Translations under genes and position numbers: made by a program
NCBI RefSeq assembly: GCF_008831285.2
Contig: NC_045139.1
Coordinates: 9,945,204 to 10,009,203, forward strand
Direction: 5' to 3'
DNA from: Nymphaea colorata
Lineage: Eukaryota > Streptophyta > Magnoliopsida > Nymphaeales > Nymphaeaceae
DNA length: 64,000 bases
Shown here: piece after piece, positions 1 through 11,500 of the stretch
Layout: each line of letters begins with the position of its first letter
How positions within the stretch are numbered: the first letter of the stretch is position 1
Notes under the pieces: generated by a model
Told to the model about the DNA's origin: nothing
What the model saw: the letters and a program-made list of their open reading frames with translations, nothing else
Database searches by the model: none

Positions 1-492
1 ATCTAGTGGCCTCTTAAAAGTTTTTTATTTTTAAATAAAAATCTTAAACATTTATTCTTGTTCCACCGGAAGTCGAGTTGAGAAATGAAACATATTTATT
101 GATAAAAAATAGACTGTAAAGATTTATAATTTAATCCAATCGAGTTACCGAACCAACTCGATTGTTTTCAGCTGATCAGTCTGTATGTGTTTTGTTGGAC
201 TATACAAACACAAGTTGAATAATATTTGAAGCTGGTTACGTGTACATGAATGTACACGAAAATTGGTATAACGATCAAAATATTTGTATTAATTTTTTTG
301 AGAAACTAAAAAATTTATAAAAAAAATTTAAAATACCTCCCCAACTCTTTTATGCATGCTTGTTGCTTTACGCACGCACCTTCCAACTTTCTCCTTAGAA
401 AGGAAGAAGGTTCGGGTGATCTGAGAGCGAAGGTCAAACATCCTGTAAAAAGGTTCCGAACGATGACGCGTATGAATACGTAGTTCCTGTTC

Positions 493-853
493 GACAGCTC
501 ATGTACAGTATGAGTCAGGAGCGTTTGTCCACGTCCTGCTTACCCCCTCGTGCTGCATGGCGAAGCTGTCGTCTGAGCTGAAGAGGGAGGAGAATGGGCC
601 AATTTTCCGGGAGCCCAGCCTGGTTTCCTGCGCCACCTGCGCTCAAAGCCTGCGCCACTTGGCTCCTCCCACCATCTTGGGACGGGAGCCTGATCTTGGG
701 AAGGAAAGAGTGGCTACCCTCCTCCCCCCCCTTGCACGTGCAGACAAATCCACAGGAATACTCTTCTCTCGGCAGACGCAGACAAACGATGGCAGCCCTC
801 CCATGTGCCATCATCGGCTTTCCTAGATGCATTTCATTTTTTATGGCGAGAGT
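493..853. repeat. GC-rich dispersed repeat, copy A
   Basis: This segment matches 8079-8420 in the same order along its length. Shared landmarks are a start at gacagctcatgt, then tttgtccacgtcct, a middle block around cgccacttggctcct, a C-run followed by a gcacgtgcagacaaa-like block, and an end at ttttttatgg. The copies are clearly diverged, with several indels. I see no convincing protein, terminal inverted repeat or target duplication. It is either an unclassified transposable element or a duplicated segment. The open frames in it are probably by-products of its high GC content. Confidence 0.6.
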
Positions 854-859
854 TTTATG

Positions 860-1370
860 TTAGTGAGCGCGTTAAGTTTGTCCACGCGAGAACTCGTCCC
901 CACTTTCTTGTGCCCTCCTTTGCCTTCAGAGGCCACAGTCGCGTCTCCTTGGCTTCAACTGCAGGTCTTTCTCCTGCAACTCGCCAGCACGCAGGTATTA
1001 AGCCCGACCTCTCTCTCCCTCTCTCTCTCTCCATCTCGCAAACATACTTTCTCTCGTTCTAACTCGTACATTCCGCATTTTCAGATCCGACGCCAATTTC
1101 TCCTTCAACCTCAGGACTTCTTTCCGCCTATTCCAGCCGCTTCGCCCATTTCTCCTTCAACCGCACGGCTATCTCTTCTTTCGAACCATCCATTTCAGCA
1201 AGGAAAACCCTTGCTCTCTTTTCACTCAGCCTCCTCCTGGTTGACGCCCCTCTCCATCCGAGTGCCCTCCAGGCGACCAAGCAGCCGGTGGCTCTCCGGA
1301 GTCCGGACGACCAAGTTCAGCAAGGAACAGGTCAGCGGCGGTCACCAGACTCACCACCCGTAGGTGCCTC
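860..1370 (+). other. Pyrimidine-rich, exon- or leader-like stretch
   Basis: The composition shifts to C- and T-rich DNA with a (CT)n run near 1011-1034, like plant core promoters and 5' leaders. Possible splice donors follow near 1330 and 1364. One + strand frame stays open through most of it, but the translation is rich in Ser, Pro and Leu and matches no family I know. It may be the leader of an unidentified transcript or a distal non-coding first exon of the sterol oxidase gene 7 kb downstream. Neither can be shown from sequence alone. Confidence 0.25.
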
Positions 1371-2599
1371 CCTTCTCCCCCTGTTGCTCCCTTTCATGGA
1401 AGGCTCGTCCATTCGTTTTGAATATTGTTCCTTCCGGCTTCCCATGTTGCTGTCCACATTTTGTGTCGTTTCTCTGCTTGGATGGAGGGAATATATGAAT
1501 GCAGGGCATTGGGGGTTTCTTGGTTGATTCTGTCTTTCTAATGACATTTTGAAGAAGACGAAACCCAAACTCAGTTGTTGGGTACGTTGGTTTTGGTGGT
1601 TGGATGGAAGTTTCGTTTGCTCTTTTCATGGAGAAAAGAAGCTGTTTTTCTCAAAGTCATACCCACGTTCTCGTAGTTTTCTTTTCCCGTTTGTCCACTG
1701 GTGTGTGAAGCCCTCTTGCAAAGCAACAATCCTTATTATAAAAAATGCAAGATTGGCATGTCATCCTTCTCGTATCCGGGAGGGGTACACGCCGTAGTGT
1801 GACTGAAAGATTGGCAATGACGAGCTATGACCTAGAAATTGTGGAGTCCAAATTGGACACGTTGAATGGGTTACACTCTTCTTCTACGAATTTTCAAAGG
1901 TTTCGTTGATCCAGAATTAATTTCGGCATCAATGTTTATCTATATAGGAGACAGACTGGTTAATTTGGATGTTATTGAGAGAAAATCATATATTAAACAA
2001 GAAAGAAACTAAGAAGACAGTGTCGTCTTAGCATGTTTGGTCTTTTAACTTTAATTTTTGCTTGACCGCCAGCTGACCGAATCACTAGCTTCATGATGTA
2101 CAAGGTTGCCGGGATGAAATAGCAGATCCAGGCCTTCTTTGCAGTTATATTCGTCGTCTAAATTGAAGCATTGTATACATTATATCCTTCCCATTGTATG
2201 GCTCCCGAATATGCTCTGAGTTATGAACTGCAAGCAGCTTGTCTCTAGGCTGCTTTCATGAAGCAAATTATGATTATAGAAGCTTGTTCCCTTGTCCAGT
2301 CTGTTTCTTTGATTGCTGTCTTGGCTTAAGATTGTATTACATGAGTTTGGAATAGTGCTGTATGTATTCTGTTGTACTTGTTTTTATGCTGGTGTTTGCA
2401 ACCTTCAATATTGTTTGCTTTCTTTGAATTTTGTTGAAGGAATTCCTGAAGATTTTCAATTCAAATTAGCACTGGTTCTCAATCTGTTGTGAATGCCTTG
2501 TTTCTTATCTTCTTTATTGACAGCATTAGACAACCTTGGATTGATCCATTTGCTCTGTTTTGATGTTGTTCCATCTTTTACTAATATGTTAATATGTTG

Positions 2600-2603
<4 letters not shown>

Positions 2604-2637
<34 letters not shown>
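2604..2637. repeat. (TA)n microsatellite
   Basis: An uninterrupted run of about 17 TA units. Similar TA runs occur at 3999-4039, 5373-5398, 20446-20469, 20862-20882 and 43643-43663. Confidence 0.95.
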
Positions 2638-2640
<3 letters not shown>

Positions 2641-2770
2641 ACATACACACTCTTTGCAACATAAGCAAATATGCTTTTCATGCTATTCTTTACTTACATA
2701 TTTGTTATTTTAATAGTTGTTTTTAATTTTAACATTATTTTAATGGATACTATATACGTCATGATTTTGG

Positions 2771-2892
2771 ACATGAAGCTTATGCTTCGCTTCGCCTCGT
2801 CGCATTTAACAACATTGGTTTAACTCTATACACATGAAGCTTATGCTTAGCTTCGCCTCGTCACATTTAACAACATTGGTTTAACTCTATAC
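2771..2892. repeat. Tandem duplication, 61-bp period, two units
   Basis: Two adjacent units starting acatgaagcttatgctt and ending with ggtttaactctatac differ at only a few positions, so the duplication looks recent. No coding role is visible. Confidence 0.9.
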
Positions 2893-3115
2893 ATGTTGTG
2901 GTCGACGTAGACATTTTATTGTTCTTTTGTCTGATACATCTAGTAACAAACACTAGTGGATCTTTATGAACTTAAAGCTTTCATTTCTTATGCAATGAGA
3001 TTTGATTTATTTTGATGAAAATGTATTGCCATAACCGAACTGCTTAATATACATAGCATTTATTATATTAATTGATTATAACTCATGATTTTGTGTCATG
3101 GTTTCTTGTTTATAG

Positions 3116-3214
3116 AAACAAATATATCCCTTAGCACAAGCCAAAGTCTATGTCCCATACAGATCTGGGCTTAAATTATTCGTCAAAAATGTTTTGGAGC
3201 AATTAGGTGTGCAG
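3116..3214 (+). other. Exon-like open segment of unknown product
   Basis: The 99-nt segment is preceded by tttatag and followed by a gtatat donor. It is open in a phase-0 frame for 33 codons with non-repetitive composition (it includes YPLAQAKVYVPYRSGLKLF). Possible later exon-like pieces begin at 3376 and 3462. I recognise no family and cannot build a gene with start and stop. It could be a decayed gene, an exon of an unknown transcript, or chance. Confidence 0.22.
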
Positions 3215-3995
3215 GTATATTTGTTAGCAATTTATGTCTTTCCTGTCACTTCTGGGAACCTCAACTGCTTGTTTGCAACAGTTGCTCAAATAGATTTCAG
3301 AATCTTGTGGGGCATGCATTGTTGCAACCATTCATTCATCAACCTAAGTTCATTAGTTCTGTATCTATGTCAGGAGCATCGTGAATTGAAAGTCAAAGTT
3401 GTGTATGTTATCGATTATTTACGTTTTCCATGATGACACATTGTTTTTGACAATTACAGAAAAGAATTCATGGGCATGTTGAGTTTTTCTTCAAATGTAA
3501 GGAACAAGGGGAATAGTTCTACGAAGGAACTTGAACGAATGAAACATATTCAAATAGTATAAATTGATGAACTTTTATAAGGTCTGCTGATGATTCTGTG
3601 GCAATTGATTGACATTTTTATGAATCCCACTGTAGCTTATAATTTACATAACTTAAATTTTGCTAAATTGGTAGAGCTATTGGACCAGATCTCATCATCA
3701 TTTGGGTTTTCTACTGATCAGGGTTCTCAAATACACACCTAAAGAATGGGTGATAGCAAAAAAGCCTAACATTTTGATATGGTCAAAGTCACACTAAAAT
3801 TTGCACCATGGATAAAAAATGACCTTCTCTTAATTAGCCCTAGGTTACTATCTATGTCACATAGGTACGGGTGTGGGTGCCGGTGTGGGTATGAGTACAG
3901 ACCATTTTTAGAAAACTTGGGTGCGGGATGTATGACCATACACACATGCACATGTACATATATATGTCAAAAAATTTCAAACAGAATAACATATT

Positions 3996-3998
<3 letters not shown>

Positions 3999-4039
<41 letters not shown>
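3999..4039. repeat. (TA)n microsatellite
   Basis: About 20 TA units in a row. The open frames across it that give strings of Tyr-Ile are artefacts. Confidence 0.95.
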
Positions 4040-4046
<7 letters not shown>

Positions 4047-4985
4047 TATTTATCATTCTTGATTCTCATTCTCCTCAGTCGCATAATTAACATACAAAAT
4101 ACATCAGCTTTCTTGATTCTCCTCAGTCGCATCATCAATATTAGAAGGAACAACAGGTTCTGTAAGGTCCATATTAAGAGCATGCAAATCATAAAAAACT
4201 TTAAAATGTAAAAAAACGTTAACATTAAAATCGGACAACTTTAGACTCGGTCAACTTTGACTAAGTTCGAAATAGGATGAAAATGACCTTGGGTGCGTCG
4301 ACCGCACTTGGTGCAGTCAACGCAGTACCCCTGCCGTACCCAGGGGCGTACCTGTACCGGTTTGTAACGTTTTTTTATGGAATCATCAGGGTAGTGGTGG
4401 AGGCCTAGGTGCTATCTCCAATCAGCTTATCTCGCCGTATGGCCGCATGATGTCGCTGTCACCTGGGTCACCACAACGGCCATCGCCTCCATAGAGGACT
4501 CATCTTAGGTCCTTAAGAGGAATTGCACTAATAAGCTCCTAGAGATGCTGCATTATGAAAGATGGAGATGGATTCTCTCTTCAATTTGTAGGGGTATTGA
4601 GCAAGCAAGAGTGGCTTGATAAGGGGTTGATGAAAATGATATATAAGGAGGCAATGGAGTAGTTGCTTCAGGTTGTGCTGATGAACTCAGTTGTTTTTGA
4701 AGGGTAGGTGAGGGAAAATGGCAACAAGAAGAAGTTGGTGATTGATATTCACCGCAAGTTCTCCCTCAAAGACAGACGTTGGATTTTGCGTCTGAGAGTC
4801 AATGACTAAGGAAGCGACAACCATAAAACGGTAGAAAAAGAATCAGCGGAAAAAACTAGGACCCCAATGGGTCTGACTTTTTTCCTTGCTATTTTTTCCA
4901 AATTTGGGTGGGATTCTGGATAACATGTAGCTTTGTTTGATTCACTAGAAAAAAAAATCTAAAATTTTGAGGGAAAGTTTGTGAA

Positions 4986-5177
4986 ATGACTTTTTCCTTT
5001 GGCATCAGGCGGCCCCTAACAGATAGCAGCCTCAAGTGCATTGGATTTCAGATGCCTAGTCACTGCTCTTTATGTTTATGGGAAAAGGAAACCGTCATGC
5101 ATTTATTCTGGAAATGGCCAGTTATGGTTGAAATTGATAATCGTATGTGGAATATGCCAATGGTTACATATCAATAG
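4986..5177 (+). mobile_element. LINE fragment, zf-RVT-like C-terminal part
   Basis: The + frame reads about 60 residues resembling the zinc-binding region after the reverse transcriptase of plant LINEs. It has the usual order: a PSHCSLC block, an acidic WEKETVMHLF block and a following W. It ends at a stop, and no RT domain is found upstream, so this is a short isolated remnant. It is unrelated in position and orientation to the LINE at 16-19.6 kb. Confidence 0.6.
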
Positions 5178-5371
5178 GATTCTCTCATAAGGGATGTCAT
5201 TCTATATCACATGGTTGCTCCTAAACGGCTGCCAGACCCGTGTCAGTGCGCTTCTTCGACAGTGGATCAGCACATGTAGCGCAGTCAGCTGAATCAGGCC
5301 AAAACTGACCGTTGATATGTAAACATAGATAAATAAGGCTACTAAACAGTTAAATAATTATAGAACAAATG

Positions 5372-5404
<33 letters not shown>

Positions 5405-7277
5405 TACATACATACACACACAATACATATATGTACATCCTCACTGCACGTGCACCTAAACATTTTTGGAAAATTGCTGCATCCACACCAGCACCCACAC
5501 CCTGCATCCATGTGACATAGATGTCATTTTTTGTCCTATGGGAATGTGGAATATAAATGTGGTTGTCAACTGTGGAGATGTTGGTTATTTACTGTCTTGG
5601 CGTACCATGTGGCTTGACAGAAGTGATAGAGTTCATCGAGGAATGGAACTTCATATCATCAAAATAGCCTCAAGACATTATGTTTGATGTTTCATTTCTG
5701 TAGGGTTGTGTATGCTCAATCATCTAAGATGGGTGATCTAGGTCCATTGTTGATCCATTTTTGGCTTTTTTGTTTTCTATCATATGTATGGGTCCAACAG
5801 TTCATTGGTATTTTTTGCATTGTTGAATATGAGTCTCTCTCTCTCTCTCTCTCTCTACCACGCACACTCTCTTTCTTATCCTAATGCACACATTTTGCCT
5901 ATTGCAGAAGCCACTGTGTCTCCTTTCTCAGAAACCATTCCAGGTATGAATTGGAGCCCCCCCCCCCCCCCTCTTTCTCTCTCTCTCACCACTGGCAAGT
6001 CAGGTTTTTTTGAGATAGTGCCCTTCCAGAAGGTTTATGTCTATCTGACATTCGAAATGGATATCCATCTTCTTTCTTTTTTTGTCCTTTTATTTAACCA
6101 GTTAATCATTGTTTTGATCACATTCTATTCGATTTTGTTCAGATTGAGGGCTAGAGTTTGTTTTACAGAATAGAGAGACTAAAGGTTGTACATCTTCCAT
6201 ACAGTATACATGCTTTCACGATGAGGTGGCTGAAACATAGTTTTAGGTTTAATTTTTTGCTTCCTAGCCATATTATGTAGCCTAGCAAATAGGTATAACT
6301 CACTCAAGCTAAGTTAACTAGAATCAGTTGAACTGAATACTGAATTGGGTTTTAACATGTTTCTGCTACAGCTTAATCAAAGCCAACCACTTGCTCTACT
6401 TCATGGCTATGCCTTCACCAGAAGTACTGCAAGCTTGCTCATTAAGGTTATTGGATTGAATGAAACGGATTATGCATTTTCCGCAAGGTTCATGTAGGCT
6501 CCTTTAGGTGAATGACCAGTTGACAAGCTGTTCAGCTTGTGATAAACTCATTCACTATGTGTGCATATTTACATGGGGGAAAACGTGTACTGCTCTTATG
6601 GATTCACTAACCTTCAATTAAATCTTACGGTTCAAATTTGTTTTTCAAGAGAGAATATGTTGATCCTTTTATTTGCAATGGACTTCTTCTAGCAGTTGAT
6701 TACCAATCGGTGTTTGAGCAGGTTTGAGTCGTTTTCACGTGACAATACAATTTTAGCATGATAAAAATAAAAGGTTGTGCTGTTTTATTTTTTTGTTATT
6801 TGCTAGAGTGTTTTCCTTGCCTAAAAGACCACAATCTGCGCCGTTCATATTTCATTTTGTGTGGGTAGTCCAATATCGTATGGTGCCTTCTTCCCTTTTA
6901 GGAATAAGAATAATGCCAAGTTTCTTTTGCTCTTTATTTTCACTTTGTTAAAGAGAAAGGTTACACTTAATGGAATTGGTTGTTGGCAAAACATTCGGTT
7001 TAGGCACTGGCAGAGTGAGCTAATTTGTTTTGGTAAAATGCCAAAAATTTTTGCTAAAGTTGGCTTTTCTTAATTTCACATATGTAAATTAGAAAATTTT
7101 TGCTAAAGCATTCAGTTTTTCATCTTGAAGCATTGGTTTCTGCTTTATAAAACAGAGTTTTTGCAAAAAGTAGCTTTTTGTAGAACAGTTTAGAATTAGA
7201 TACGAGGTTCTTTGAGTTTAGAAACGATGGTAAAAAGTTTTGCAATGGAATTTTAATACCATGCTAGCGACACGTTA
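5178..7277. other. Gene-poor AT-rich stretch
   Basis: It contains a TA run (5373-5398), a CT run (5831-5857) and a C-run followed by CT repeats (about 5959-5988). One further exon-like open segment lies at 6372-6449, between a ctacag acceptor and an aag/gttatt donor. No complete gene model can be built. Confidence 0.5.
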
Positions 7278-8054
7278 ATATGCATTTTAGTTGTCAAGGT
7301 GACTAGGCGTGCCTAGCCTGAAAAGGCATCCGAAACTTGTTGCAATTTTGCTTAGTTATCTTTAATTCTAAAATGTTAGCTTTATGGTTTATGGTTAAGT
7401 TAGCATGTGAACAAGTTAGGATTAGTCAAAATCAACTATAGAACAGCAAAATAAAATGTTTAATGCATTGAACTTAAATTCTGGAGAGTTAGGAGAAGAA
7501 ATCAGTTATCAAAATTGATAGGATTGCATTCAATGTATGGAGAGTTGGAAGAAGAAAGCAGTTACCATAAAATCTTTCACTCATGTAACAATATACACAA
7601 AAACAAATATGGAACTCATAGATACATACTAGTAGATCACAGAAAAAACACATAATACACAGTAAACAACTTTGCATAGGTTTGTTTTTAAGTAAACAGG
7701 TTTTTCGGACACTGATGTACCCGCTCGACATTTGGTACAAAGTTACAAACATCAGAAACATTGGTCTTGGAAAAGTTGAGACACACACACACATGAGTAC
7801 AGATTGGCTATAAAATAATACAGGAAAAACACACAGAAAACACATATAATACACACAGCAAACACATGGCTATTCTTAGGAAGGGAAGTTGAAAAGTCAC
7901 CTTCTATGGACTAGGCATGCTGGCGCCTAGTCCAGCCTAGGCGCCAACACCAAACCCCTCGCCTAAGTGATGGACTTACGTGAGGGCTGTGGACTCACGC
8001 TTAGTCCACGACTAGGTGTTGCCTAGGCAACGCCTTGACAACTAAGATATGCAT
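7278..8054. mobile_element. Non-autonomous TIR element with 8-bp TSD (hAT-like)
   Basis: The flanks atatgcat at 7278-7285 and 8047-8054 are identical 8-bp direct repeats. Between them, a 761-bp element begins tttagttgtcaagg and ends with ccttgacaactaag, a 14-bp inverted repeat with one mismatch. The similarity continues imperfectly inward through GCCTAGGC-like blocks. An 8-bp target duplication is typical of hAT elements. The interior codes for nothing recognisable, so it depended on a transposase from elsewhere. The intact duplications suggest a fairly young insertion. Confidence 0.8.
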
Positions 8055-8078
8055 GTGCATAAATCTTTCTCTCTTGTT

Positions 8079-8420
8079 GACAGCTCATGTGAGTCAATAC
8101 TCTTTGTCCATGTCCTCTTCATGCTATGGGACGAAGTTGTTGTCTAGGTCTAAATCAGAGGGAGTATGGAGTGGCGGAAGTTGGTCGATGCACTCCCTGC
8201 CTTCAAGGCGTATGCCACTTGGCTCCTTCCAAGATCCTGCCACAAGAGCCTGATGCCATGAGTAGAGAGGGAGAGAGAGAGACCCCCCCCCCCCCCCCTT
8301 CTCCTTCTGCACATGCAGACAAACCATGGCAACACCCCCGTGCATGCATTAATAAGATGACACATATCAAACATAAGTTTATTGATATATATGTATATAT
8401 ATTTTTTATGGTGCGAAGGC
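8079..8420. repeat. GC-rich dispersed repeat, copy B
   Basis: Second copy of the repeat at 493-853, in the same orientation, with a long C-run at about 8282-8298 and an AT-rich insertion before the final ttttttatgg block. It lies immediately upstream of the sterol oxidase gene, within 150 bp of its start codon, so it may supply promoter or leader sequence for that gene. Confidence 0.6.
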
Positions 8421-8562
8421 TGCTCCCCCACATCATTGGTTTCTGCCTTCTGGTTAGAGGAAGAGGCAGAGGAGGAAGAGAGAGAAGCAGCTAAAGTCCT
8501 GTCTCCAACAGCTACCTAGTGTGGACGAGTGTCATATACAGAGATTGCTTGAGAAACAAGCG

Positions 8563-11500
8563 ATGTTGCCCTACCAGACCCTGCATGAAGCCCAGGATAG
8601 CCTCGGTAGGCCTCTCACCTTTGCTGAGACTCTCTGGTTCAACTACTCAGCGAGGATGCCCGACTTCCTGCTTTATTTTCACAACTTCCTCTTCCTGCTC
8701 TGCGTCTTCTCTCTCTGCCCTCTCCCTGTTGCACTTGTGGAACTCAAGGGGCCCAAGTTCTTGGATAGGTTCAAGATACAACCCAAGGTTAGGACGCCAT
8801 TGCATATCATGCTCAAGTGCTACAAGGATGTGATGGTCGTCTTCTTCTTTGTTGTTGGTCCTCTGCAGTTGTCGTCCTATCCACTCATCAAGGTAATAAT
8901 GATGATAATGGCCTTCTTTCTCATCTTTCGTTTTGGCCAAGTCCTTGTTTTCTTTTTTCTTTTCTTTCTCTTTTCACTGTTAGTTTGCTAATGGTGTTTC
9001 TCTTTGTCTGGCTGGTGTTAGTTGGTGGGAATCAGGATGGGCCTGCCATTGCCATCCGTGTGGGAAATGCTTGCCCAGCTTCTTGTTTACTTTCTGGTGG
9101 AAGACTATGGGAACTACTGGCTTCATAGATGGATGCACAACAAATGGGGCTACGAGAAGATCCACCACGTCCATCATGAATACACAGCTCCTATAGGGTT
9201 TGCTGCACCTTATGCTCATTGGGCCGAAGTTCTCGTCTTGGGGATTCCAGCCTTTGTTGGACCTGCCATCGTTCCTGGTCACATTGTCACCTTCTGGTTG
9301 TGGATAGCTCTGCGCCAGATGGAAGCGATTGAGACGCACAGCGGGTATCTTTTCAGTTTCTCTCCCTTTTCTTTTCCTTTTTTTCTTTTGCTGGTGGTCA
9401 TGTAACTGATGCGCTTTAGGAGACCCAATGATACATATTAACAAGCTAACAAAGAAGAGATTTTATATGTTTGTAAGGTTTTGTGTGTTTCATGCAGTAA
9501 CTGCTCACCTATCTCGGCTGCCTATATTGCATTTTCCTGGAAATGGGACAATGCGTTCGACAAATTGCTGCTAATCGACAAAATTTCTAGTTGATCTCCA
9601 TGTGCAAAAAATAAGTTATGAAAAATTAGATCCACGCTCTAACTGTATTTTCTAACTGTCTGCAAATTTGTTGTTTTTCCATTCTTTGGTGTCTCTGTTT
9701 GCTAATCTTCATGGTTGTCATCTTTCATTATAATCGATGTGTTGCCAGATCCTATGCTACGGTAATTTCCTTGTGTCTTTTACCATTTTATGTTCCTGGA
9801 TCCAGAAATCCAACCATGTTGTAATAGGTTATGGCATTCCTAGTCCTTTTACAGTTTCTGTTTCTTCGAGTTATATGTTTTGAATATTTGCATATTTTTG
9901 ATGTACCTGTTCATGTATAGTAACTCTTCTTGAATTATGAGTTTGTCGAATAAGATCTGTGAGATGTTGCTGCTGTTACAAAAAATTCAGGATTGAGGCA
10001 TTGAAGTACGGGTTGATTGATTATGTTTGTGGTGTAATTGGCATTTTGTTCCTTTACATTTGTGGAAATTTTTTTGTTATGTGGAACCGAGTAATATACA
10101 AGAAGTTGTCAACTTTTAACAACATTTGTTACACAAGGGACTTTAGGTTAAAACTTTAAAAAGAAAAAAGAACTAAAGTGAGATTTGGAGAATTGGCAAT
10201 AACTTCAACAAACCAAGGCTTACTTTTCTGGATGTTGATGTTGTAAAAAAAAAAAAATAGAGGTTCCTCAATTGTGGCCTATAACTTGATGTTGGTTAGT
10301 GGATCACTTTAGCAATTCATTTGTAAATGATGGCACAGAATTTTATGCTAGAATTCTTGACACCATTACAGCAAATGGCAAAGGTTGTTTCCTTGACAGT
10401 GGCATGCTTCTGTGTTTTGTTTATTCAGCTTCCATATACAGAAATATCTTGGGTTTTTAAAAATCATGGGTTGAAGATCCGAGGTATTGCTCTACTTCCA
10501 CGAAACATTTATTGTCATTTATTATTTCATTCAAATTATTTCTAAATCAATAATCAAGCTGTTGTTTCCTGCAGTTTTGTGTGAGTGCTTCACTGTTGGA
10601 AATTGTTGGCTATTGGATGTTAGAGTACGTTTGCATGTGAACTGTTGTTGCATATTGATATTAGTTCTCAAATGTGTTGCTACACACATATAGTTTTCAA
10701 AAGAATCATTGTCATCTCTTTGGTGTGTTATGTCACAATATCCAGAAATGCAGCTTTGGGTTGCTGATTCAACCTTAAATATGCCAATACAATGATATTG
10801 GCAAAACAAGAATTTGGAAGGACAATGAGTTGCTAGAGCTTACTCTTGCAAGTGAAGGAAATGCAAAATGTGAATTTGTAGGGAGAAGATGAGTAGATGT
10901 TGCAATCAAAGCCAAACATAATGTTGCTCTCAGGCGGAACATTAACAGATCATGAAATGTCTTGTAAAAATGGAGTTCAATATACGGTGTACTGTGTTGC
11001 AATCATTTTTTGTTAGCATACAAGTGCATTTACCAATCTTGGTGTTCCTGTTTTGAGCACAGATGAACTGGTCTTATATCAGATTGGTGCAAGTTTATCT
11101 ATGGTATGGTTCCAAGCTTAATAATAGAATTTTTTGGGGCATTGAATGCTTTATTAGTATAATGTGGTGGTAAATGTAACAGGGAGGGTCTTGATCAGCT
11201 ATAAGGCAAAATGATGCAAAAGCCAAAAAGGTCCTGGAGCTAGACGCTCTGGATAGTTCTCCTTGGCCATGGTTAAACCATTGCACTACAAATTTTGTAG
11301 TAGAATGGACATTTTCTTGATTCCAAAGCGTTAGGTAGGGGAACTACTAGGTTGCCAGCAAAAAGGATCTGGGAAATTCTGCGGTCTTATCTATTATTCT
11401 TGGATAGCTATCATAGTGATGTTATATTCTTCAAAGATCATTCAAGGTATCAGAAGAGTGCACATACTTGTTCTTGGTGGAACAGCTGTTTAGGGTGTTG

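Larger units (their letters stand above)
1371..3100. other. AT-rich stretch with no gene seen
   Basis: No conserved coding segment was recognised on either strand. It holds a (TA)n run at about 2604-2637 and the 61-bp tandem duplication listed separately. Confidence 0.5.

Noticed and set aside
827-1363. A 178-codon open frame in the pyrimidine-rich stretch
   Set aside because: The translation is mostly Ser, Pro and Leu from CT repeats, resembles no family, and overlaps other open frames. Long frames are expected in such composition.
4385-4850. A coding-like stretch with pieces such as SKQEWLDKGLMKMIYKEAME
   Set aside because: Stops interrupt every frame and I could not name a family. It may be a decayed transposon or gene, but the evidence is too thin to list.
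7489-7854. A 121-codon minus-strand frame rich in Cys and Phe
   Set aside because: It lies wholly inside the TIR element and comes from AT- and CA-rich DNA. No domain is present.
8150-8436. Overlapping minus-strand frames with Gly runs
   Set aside because: They are the complement of a C-run and CT repeats in the dispersed repeat, not genes.
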